From the NCBI GenBank assembly GCA_947624535.1, contig CANQKU010000070.1, positions 1 through 5,600 on the forward strand: a stretch of 5,600 bases of DNA, given 5' to 3'. A program made the position numbers and the translations under genes. The notes under the pieces are model-generated. The model did not search any database and was not told the origin of the DNA. It saw only the letters and a program-made list of their open reading frames with translations. Shown piece after piece: positions 5,439-5,600 of this stretch (positions are counted from its first letter, which is position 1; every line of letters starts with the position of its first letter). This DNA comes from an uncultured Bacilli bacterium. Lineage in GTDB: Bacteria; Bacillota_I; Bacilli_A; RF39; UBA660.

Positions 5439-5600
5439 TACCTATACCTCCTACTATCATTGCTGCATTTATCTTTTTAGCCATTGCATCTATTGCGGCT
5501 TGTAAGGTTGATGCACTTAATTTAGAATTACTATCATTGAAAGTTACTTCGCTGGCTGATAAGGCTGCGGCTCTTACACCTAGAACACCAAATATTATTC
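5431..5600 (-). CDS. Small exported protein with the same AAID module (3' end only)
   Basis: The last 55 codons of an open frame are visible; its start lies beyond the window. The frame begins with a hydrophobic stretch (IIFGVLGVRAAALSA) that looks like the end of a signal peptide. SEVTFNDSNSKLSASTLQAA and IDAMAKKI follow, aligning with the module of the next gene (TYNKSTSGLSSTNVQAAIDEL), and the protein ends with AAMIVGGIGND. It therefore seems to consist of little more than an export signal plus one stalk-like module. The stop codon overlaps the ATG of the next gene (ATGACTAA), and that gene's Shine-Dalgarno site lies in this coding region, so translation is probably coupled. Function is unknown; a minor partner subunit of the larger protein or a pilin-like small protein are possibilities. 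Confidence 0.7.
   Translation of the reverse strand, partial: IIFGVLGVRAAALSASEVTFNDSNSKLSASTLQAAIDAMAKKINAAMIVGGIGND
5446..5452 (-). promoter_or_regulatory. Strong Shine-Dalgarno site of the surface-protein gene
   Basis: AGGAGGT lies 7 nt before the ATG at 5436-5438 and inside the coding region of the preceding small gene, where it also encodes part of VGGIG. It is the closest match to the consensus in the window and fits high expression of a surface protein. Confidence 0.75.

Noticed and set aside
4509..5600. Prophage tail-fibre region
   Set aside because: The AAIDEL module is also seen in phage fibres, but both proteins begin with export signals and no phage structural, lysis or integrase gene is present in the window.
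1..5600. Mycoplasma-type genetic code (UGA = Trp)
   Set aside because: Conserved tryptophans such as those in GSW and GWI of the DUF1003 protein are TGG, and no frame needs an internal TGA to stay open.
1..5600. CRISPR array, tRNA, rRNA, insertion sequence or riboswitch
   Set aside because: No regularly spaced repeats, cloverleaf, transposase frame with terminal repeats, or recognisable riboswitch core was found; the gaps between genes are too short or featureless.

Overview
The window reads as a chromosomal segment from a very AT-rich, uncultured gut-type Bacilli/Mollicutes-related bacterium (RF39-like or 'Mycoplasma sp. CAG'-like). This is judged from base composition (roughly a quarter G+C by eye), TAA at every stop, Lys/Asn/Ile-rich proteins, Gram-positive Shine-Dalgarno sites, a monoderm-type lipoprotein and the surface-protein family at the right end. 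Tryptophan is TGG in conserved positions (for example the GSW motif of the DUF1003 protein), so the standard code is in use and not the Mycoplasma UGA=Trp code. The lineage is an inference.

Every gene lies on the minus strand, so transcription runs from right to left. At the right edge a small exported protein (3' end only, 5431-5600) overlaps by 8 nt a 309-aa exported, cysteine-rich surface protein (4509-5438). Both carry the same SGLSSTNVQAAIDEL-like module after the signal peptide. The pair ends in an intrinsic terminator at 4465-4501.

The centre holds two genes whose folds look like enzymes but whose catalytic motifs are eroded. One is a 460-aa homologue of cofactor-independent phosphoglycerate mutase (2993-4375) that lacks most metal-binding and active-site residues. 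The other is a ~182-aa alpha/beta-hydrolase-like protein (2366-2914) lacking the oxyanion and nucleophile motifs. The first has an extended -10 promoter and is followed by an AT-rich hairpin. These two are the most unusual content of the window.

The left part is an envelope-flavoured cluster: a DUF1003 membrane protein (1823-2344), an overlapping DUF1307/YehR-like lipoprotein (1306-1830), a glycerophosphodiester phosphodiesterase starting at TTG (453-1226), and an overlapping DUF3592-like two-TM protein (77-475). Promoters are visible before the first and third of these. An intrinsic terminator at 39-62 closes the run. At the extreme left edge a GC-rich patch next to a TTGACA box may be the start of the next promoter.

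No tRNA, rRNA, CRISPR, insertion sequence or riboswitch was recognised, and there is no gene-free stretch over 300 bases.
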